NCBI GenBank assembly: GCA_913049785.1
Contig: CAJWXP010000001.1
Span: 44,956-108,955 of the forward strand
Direction: 5' to 3'
DNA length: 64,000 nt
DNA from: an uncultured Dehalococcoidia bacterium
GTDB taxonomy: Bacteria; Chloroflexota; Dehalococcoidia; Lucifugimonadales; UBA1127
Shown here: piece by piece, positions 59,648 through 64,000 of the stretch
Layout: the number at the start of each line of letters is the position of its first letter
How positions within the stretch are numbered: position 1 is the stretch's first letter
Program-made: the position numbers and the translations under genes
The notes under the pieces: model-generated
Told to the model about the DNA's origin: nothing
Databases searched by the model: none
Seen by the model: the letters and a program-made list of their open reading frames with translations, nothing else

Positions 59648-60265
59648 CTAGACACGTCGCACGGGAGCGAAACTTCGACGGTGGATCGGGGTGGGGCCTA
59701 GCTGCTCCAACGCCGCCATGTGCGCTTCCGTGGGGTAGCCCTTGTGTTGCGCGAAGCCGTAGCCAGGGTAGAGCGCGTCCATCTCTTCCATGAGGCTGTC
59801 CCGGGCGACTTTTGCGACGATGGATGCAGCAGCGATGGATGAGCACAGAGCATCGCCATGGATGATGGCGCGACAGGGTAGGCCATCGCAGGAGAGGAAC
59901 AGAGCGTCGACAAGAAGATGGTCCACCTGGTTCGCAAGCTGTCGGATGGCTCTGGTCATCGCCGTCACGGTGGCCTCGACGATGCCGAGGGCGTCGATCT
60001 CATGGTGCTCAGCCCTGCCGATACCCACGCCCGAGGCGTAATACTGGATACGTGGTGCGAGTCGTTCTCGGGCCAAGGCGCTCAGCTTCTTGGAGTCGTT
60101 GAGGCCGGGGAGGTTACGCGTCTTGAACGTGGGTGAAAAGACCACCGCAGCTGCCATCACTGGGCCTGCTAGCGGCCCGCGCCCGACCTCGTCGACGCCA
60201 GCCACCTGCATGTAGCCCTGCTTCCAGAGCTCTCGCTCAGCCGACCAATCGGGTTTGGTTGGCAC
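59648..60265 (-). CDS. rnhB: Ribonuclease HII
   Basis: QVAGVDEVGRGPLAGPVMAAAVVF, GLNDSKKLSALARERL, SIAAASIVAKVARDSLMEEM. Confidence 0.96.
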   Translation of the reverse strand: MPTKPDWSAERELWKQGYMQVAGVDEVGRGPLAGPVMAAAVVFSPTFKTRNLPGLNDSKKLSALARERLAPRIQYYASGVGIGRAEHHEIDALGIVEATVTAMTRAIRQLANQVDHLLVDALFLSCDGLPCRAIIHGDALCSSIAAASIVAKVARDSLMEEMDALYPGYGFAQHKGYPTEAHMAALEQLGPTPIHRRSFAPVRRV

Positions 60266-60268
60266 CGC

Positions 60269-60862
60269 TTACCCTGCGGTCGCCACGCGGCATAGGCCGA
60301 TGATGTAGTCGATCTGCTGCTGATGACCGAACTCGTGGGTGATCATTGAGCGTAGGTAACTGGCGTTCGTCCAGTCAGGGCGCTCAGCGTTCGGTACTTC
60401 TTCAAGCTTGCTTTCATCCAGTCCCTTCACGATGGCCAGGGTTCGCTTCCGGACAGCCTCACCGTAGGTCAGGAGTTCTGACAGCGGTGGCACGTTGAAG
60501 ATGCCGACTTCCTCTATCGTCCAACTGTTGCCGGTGGTCATGGATGCACGGTCGCCGGTAATGGTTGATGGCAGCGTCCACTTGTCGCTCCACCCGTCGG
60601 CCTGGTGGGTCTCCTGCTCGCTGGTGAGTAGGCGCACATACCTGTCTTCCGTACGGAACACGTGCCATAGCAGGAACCCGACGGGGTTGGCTTCAGGTCC
60701 AGCACGCCATGCTAACTGCTCGGCCGTCAGGTCTTTTACCGTGTCCAGGGTGGTGGTGCGCGTCCCGGTGATGACCATGTCAACGAATCCGAGTGTGTTC
60801 ACGATTTCTCCTTGGTGGTGGTTAGGATGGGACGGATGCGGTGATGGATTCTCTTGTTGCAT
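60269..60862 (-). CDS. DinB-family protein
   Basis: TLDTVKDLTAEQLAWRAGPEANPVGFLLWHVFRTEDRYVR ... MITHEFGHQQQIDYI. Confidence 0.8.
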   Translation of the reverse strand: MQQENPSPHPSHPNHHQGEIVNTLGFVDMVITGTRTTTLDTVKDLTAEQLAWRAGPEANPVGFLLWHVFRTEDRYVRLLTSEQETHQADGWSDKWTLPSTITGDRASMTTGNSWTIEEVGIFNVPPLSELLTYGEAVRKRTLAIVKGLDESKLEEVPNAERPDWTNASYLRSMITHEFGHQQQIDYIIGLCRVATAG

Positions 60863-61943
60863 CGCTGTCCAACGGCCCCACGATGTACCCGCCGCCCAGC
60901 AGCTCTTCTTCTCGATAGAAGACTGCGGCTTGGCCGGGGGTCACAGCGCGCTGAGGCTCATCGAACCAGACACGGGTCTCGCTGCCCTGAACGACAAGCG
61001 TGGCGGGCATGTCAGTGGCTTTGTATCGGATTTTGATGGTGACTTCCACCGGCTCGGACGGCGCTGTGCCGGAAACCCAGTTCATGCCGTCAGCGATCAG
61101 TCCGGGCGAAAGGAGCGCCTCCTCCGGTCCGACGACGACGCGGCGAGTCTCAGGCTCGATGCGAACCACGTATAACGGCGCCGGGTCCGCGATTCCAAGC
61201 CCCTTGCGCTGCCCAATGGTGTACCTATCGATGCCCTGGTGCTGCGCCAACACGTTGCCTTCCATGTCGACAACGTCGCCGGGGGATGCCTCGCGGTGCA
61301 ACTGGAGGAACTTGCGATAATCTCCGCCCGGAATGAAGCAGATGTCCTGACTGTCCGCCTTGTCTGCGATGTCCAGGCCAGCCTCGCGTGCCAGCTCCCG
61401 AAGGTCCGTCTTGGTGTACCAGCCAACGGGCAGCAGCAGACGCCGAAGCTGTTCCTGGCGCAGGCCGAAGAGCACGTACGACTGGTCCTTGGACTGGTCG
61501 ATGGCCTTCATCAGTGTAGGATTACCCTCGTCGTCGAAGACCAAGCGCGCGTAGTGACCCGTGGCGATGTAGTCGGCGTCCATGGCCAGTGCACGATTCA
61601 GCAGGAAATCGAACTTGATGAGGTCGTTGCAGGCGATGCAGGGGTGTGGTGTTCTTCCTCGCTCGTACTCCGCAAGGAAGTAGTCGACTACCGTTGCCTT
61701 AAACTCCCGCTCGGCGTTGATGACGTAGTGCCTTGCGCCGATGGCCTCGCATACTCGACGTGCATCGTCAATGTCTTCAAGGGTGCAGCAACCACGGCTG
61801 AGAGGGGCCGCATCCGGGCGTTCATCCGACCACAGGCGCAGCGTGACGCCGATGACTTCGTAGCCCTCGCGCGACAACAATAGTGCTGCGACGGATGAAT
61901 CAACTCCGCCGCTCATGGCGACCACGACTCTGCCAAGACTCAT
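60822..61943 (-). CDS. mnmA: tRNA-specific 2-thiouridylase
   Basis: VVVAMSGGVDSSVAALLLSREGYEVIGVTLRLW, CIACNDLIKF, IATGHYARL, KDQSYVLFGL, DICFIPGGDYRKFL. Confidence 0.96.
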   Translation of the reverse strand: MSLGRVVVAMSGGVDSSVAALLLSREGYEVIGVTLRLWSDERPDAAPLSRGCCTLEDIDDARRVCEAIGARHYVINAEREFKATVVDYFLAEYERGRTPHPCIACNDLIKFDFLLNRALAMDADYIATGHYARLVFDDEGNPTLMKAIDQSKDQSYVLFGLRQEQLRRLLLPVGWYTKTDLRELAREAGLDIADKADSQDICFIPGGDYRKFLQLHREASPGDVVDMEGNVLAQHQGIDRYTIGQRKGLGIADPAPLYVVRIEPETRRVVVGPEEALLSPGLIADGMNWVSGTAPSEPVEVTIKIRYKATDMPATLVVQGSETRVWFDEPQRAVTPGQAAVFYREEELLGGGYIVGPLDSDATRESITASVPS

Positions 61944-61980
61944 AGTTCAAAACACTCCACCCCTCTAGGGTATCATAGCC

Positions 61981-62009
61981 TTGTTGGGGCTTCTAGCTGC
62001 TGCTATAGT
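61981..62009 (+). promoter_or_regulatory. Sigma-70-type promoter for tRNA genes
   Basis: TTGTTG, 17-bp spacer, TATAGT (with TGC extension) ending 10 bp before tRNA-Arg. Confidence 0.65.
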
Positions 62010-62019
62010 TAATGGGTTG

Positions 62020-62091
62020 GCCCCCGTAGCTCAGCGGATAGAGCACCGGCCTCCGGAGCCGGTGGCGGGCGTTCGAGTCGCCCCGGGGGCA
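62020..62091 (+). tRNA. tRNA-Arg (anticodon CCG)
   Basis: GCCCCCGTAGCTCAGCGGATAGAGCACCGGCCTCCGGAGCCGGTGGCGGGCGTTCGAGTCGCCCCGGGGGCA; anticodon loop CTCCGGA; CCA not encoded. Confidence 0.95.
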
Positions 62092-62119
62092 CGCAACATC
62101 AAACCTTCATCATATTCAT

Positions 62120-62193
62120 CGGGGAGTAGCGCAGCCTGGTAGCGCGCTACGTTTGGGACGTAGAGGTCCCGGGTTCGAATCCCGGCTCCCCGA
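62120..62193 (+). tRNA. tRNA-Pro (anticodon TGG)
   Basis: CGGGGAGTAGCGCAGCCTGGTAGCGCGCTACGTTTGGGACGTAGAGGTCCCGGGTTCGAATCCCGGCTCCCCGA with encoded CCA. Confidence 0.96.
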
Positions 62194-62205
62194 CCAGAGG
62201 AAACT

Positions 62206-62245
62206 AAGAGACCAGCACCCGCTAAGGTGCTGGTCTCTTGCTTTT
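62206..62245 (+). terminator. Rho-independent terminator after tRNA genes
   Basis: AAGAGACCAGCACC-cgctaa-GGTGCTGGTCTCTT then GCTTTT. Confidence 0.9.
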
Positions 62246-62273
62246 ACAGATAGGTCAACTGATTTCGATGAAT

Positions 62274-62891
62274 CTAGGACTTCCGTTTGTTGATCGTGCC
62301 ATCCCACTCACTCAGGGGCGCACACTGCCAGTACCAGTTGTCCTCTAGAAGACCCCAATTGGGTAACCATGTTCGCCCGTTTGCCCACAGGAGGGTCTGC
62401 CACTGGTCGATATCGGTGGGTGCCCACGGGAAGAGTCGGTCAACGACCCGGGCGGACAGATCGGCTAACGGCTGAAAAGCGACCCCAAGTCCGGCTGTTA
62501 TATCTGCAGTGTGGATCAGAATCTCGTCGCATCCCATAGCGGCGAAACCGCTGGGGTCTGCCATACCAGCCGGATGGAAGCCTCGCATAGATGATGGCGA
62601 CGACTCAACCACACGCGCAAGGATCATAGCGTTCGCCTTCAGCAAGAGCAGGAGGTCAGCGATCGTGAGTTGGTCGCTCATCGCCTGAGGCCTCTGAATC
62701 CTCTCGGCAGCAGAAATGGCCAGGCTGGAATAGTAGAAGGACAGGCCGGTCGAGAGGTGCTCAAGGGTCTGACGGCAAGACCATTCCAACGTGCCTGCTT
62801 TCACGGACCAATCATTATCCACTGTAGGAGCTAAGGCGTTGTAGGCGGCCTCCACAGCGGCTATGACATCGGTGTGGTCTAGTTCTCTCAT
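62274..62891 (-). CDS. Maleylpyruvate isomerase N-terminal / DinB-like family protein
   Basis: [51 protein letters not shown]. Confidence 0.75.
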   Translation of the reverse strand: MRELDHTDVIAAVEAAYNALAPTVDNDWSVKAGTLEWSCRQTLEHLSTGLSFYYSSLAISAAERIQRPQAMSDQLTIADLLLLLKANAMILARVVESSPSSMRGFHPAGMADPSGFAAMGCDEILIHTADITAGLGVAFQPLADLSARVVDRLFPWAPTDIDQWQTLLWANGRTWLPNWGLLEDNWYWQCAPLSEWDGTINKRKS

Positions 62892-63092
62892 AGGGGTGCC
62901 CTTTCGGTAAGATCAGAGGGCTATGGTACCACGCGGATTACCGGCACCAAGGTGCGGTGCCCGTCGTGGCCGTGTGCGGAGATTGACAAGCCCAAATGCC
63001 AGCGGTACGCTGCGACCACTTTACTGGCGTCCTGTTATCGCACAGGAGCCGCATAAAGAGAGTCCTGTTATGGATAACGAAAGGGGGAGAGG

Positions 63093-63767
63093 ATGGCTTG
63101 GATCAAGACGATCACAGACGAAGAGGCCAAGGAGCTTGGCGGAGAATACGAAGAGGCTTTTGCTAAGGTGCGTGAGGTGACCAACTCTGATAGGGCTGGT
63201 GGAGGGCCTCCTGGGCTTTCCAGCTTAAATCCGTATTCAATGATGCACGCAAAAGAGTTCATGCAGCACATCATGCGCGGCCCATCTGGGGTTACAACCC
63301 AACAGCGGGAAATGGTGGCAACTGTCACCTCACAAGTCAACAACTGCAAGTACTGAGCCGTTGCACACGCAGGGGCCCTGCGTAGAGAAGGTGCAGACGA
63401 CTTGATTGCTGAGAATATCCAGAACGATTGGCGGAAGGCCGACCTTACAGAAGCGGAATACGCGATGTTGGAATGGACTGAGAAGATCTCTCTGACTCCG
63501 GCAATGTGCACCGAGGAAGATGTTCAAAAGATGCGGGACGTTGGTTGGGCGGAGCGGGATATCGTTGATATTGCCAACGTCTGTGCCTACTTCAACTTCA
63601 GGGTCAGGCTCGTTGATAGCCTGGGATTGGAGTTGGGTGAGGCGATGGTGGAATACGCTCTAGAGCATCGGGAGCATGCTGCGGAACTGGCTGCAGAGCG
63701 AGGTTCGGCAGTGCCCATAGATGCATGGGGTTTGACTCAGAAGGAAACAGCAACAGCCAGGCACTAG
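63093..63767 (+). CDS. AhpD-like / carboxymuconolactone decarboxylase-family peroxidase-related protein; candidate selenoprotein with CXXU motif (in-frame TGA at 63354-63356)
   Basis: MAWIKTITDEEAKELGGEYEEAFAKVREV...QREMVATVTSQVNNCKY[TGA]AVAHAGALRREGADDLIAENIQNDWRKADLTEAEYAMLEWTEKISLTPAMCTEEDVQKMRDVGWAERDIVDIANVCAYFNFRVRLVDSLGLELGEAM...; both halves are in the same frame. Confidence 0.85.
63363..63394 (+). promoter_or_regulatory. Candidate bacterial SECIS hairpin
   Basis: GCAC-ACGCAGG-ggc-CCTGCGT-agagaag-GTGC: 7-bp perfect upper stem, 3-nt loop starting GG, loop begins 17 nt after the TGA. Confidence 0.6.
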
Positions 63768-63781
63768 AATCAGGACTTGGG

Positions 63782-63815
63782 AAAAGGGCCTTCCCATTAT
63801 GGGGAGGCCCTTTTC
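63782..63815 (+). terminator. Rho-independent terminator
   Basis: AAAAGGGCCTtCCC...GGGGAGGCCCTTTTC hairpin shortly after the AhpD-like stop codon. Confidence 0.8.
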
Positions 63816-63899
63816 TATTCCACGAATCCCCTCGTTGACGCACTGTTGCGCCACTTGTACGCTAGGCCCGGTTCCCACATCAATTAATGGAGTACACAC

Positions 63900-64000
63900 A
63901 TGGCGAAAATGATCTACCAAGTGCGCCTTATCATCAAACCCGAGTACGAGAAAGAGTTCAACGAGTGGTACGAGGGCTGGTACATTCCCAAGCTCATGGC
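63900..64000 (+). CDS. Start of a hypothetical protein, truncated by window end
   Basis: ATG then AKMIYQVRLIIKPEYEKEFNEWYEGWYIPKLM open to the window edge. Confidence 0.55.
   Translation, partial: MAKMIYQVRLIIKPEYEKEFNEWYEGWYIPKLM

Noticed and set aside
62020-62193. Mixed CCA encoding among tRNAs (Arg lacks CCA; Pro and Lys encode it) as an anomaly
   Set aside because: Common in bacteria that have a CCA-adding enzyme.
1-64000. CRISPR arrays
   Set aside because: No regularly spaced direct repeats and no cas-like ORFs were recognised.

Overview
The window is about 64 kb of a moderately high-GC bacterial chromosome. Gene content suggests a Chloroflexota / Dehalococcoidia (SAR202-like) genome: Rieske ring-hydroxylating oxygenases next to LLM flavin/F420-type oxidoreductases, a fused AccD-AccA and two MetE-like genes. 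This lineage call is inference only. From about 8 kb onward most genes are intact housekeeping genes: lepB, ECF sigma/anti-sigma, accDA, ftsK, rnj, UDG4, MetE-like pair, purA, prs, secA, valS, coaBC, coaX, nnr, acpS, larB, dnaN, uvrC, xer, acyl-CoA carboxylase, mdh, folP-folK, glyS, rnhB, mnmA, and tRNA-Lys, tRNA-Arg and tRNA-Pro. The first 8 kb is different, with several interrupted genes in a row. The most notable signal is at 63093-63767. There an AhpD/carboxymuconolactone-decarboxylase-like ORF has an in-frame TGA exactly at the second position of the expected CXXC motif (C-K-Y-[TGA]-A-V-A-H). A hairpin with a GG-starting loop begins just after the TGA, at a distance consistent with a bacterial SECIS. 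This is a strong candidate selenoprotein that automatic annotation would split into two pieces. Other points of interest are a two-gene MetE in which only the second barrel keeps the zinc-ligand pattern, a MazF-like toxin with a non-standard larger partner, a histidine-kinase/response-regulator fusion made by an apparent internal deletion, a truncated ABC-ATPase remnant beside an AT-rich patch, and a convergent overlapping kinase/regulator pair.
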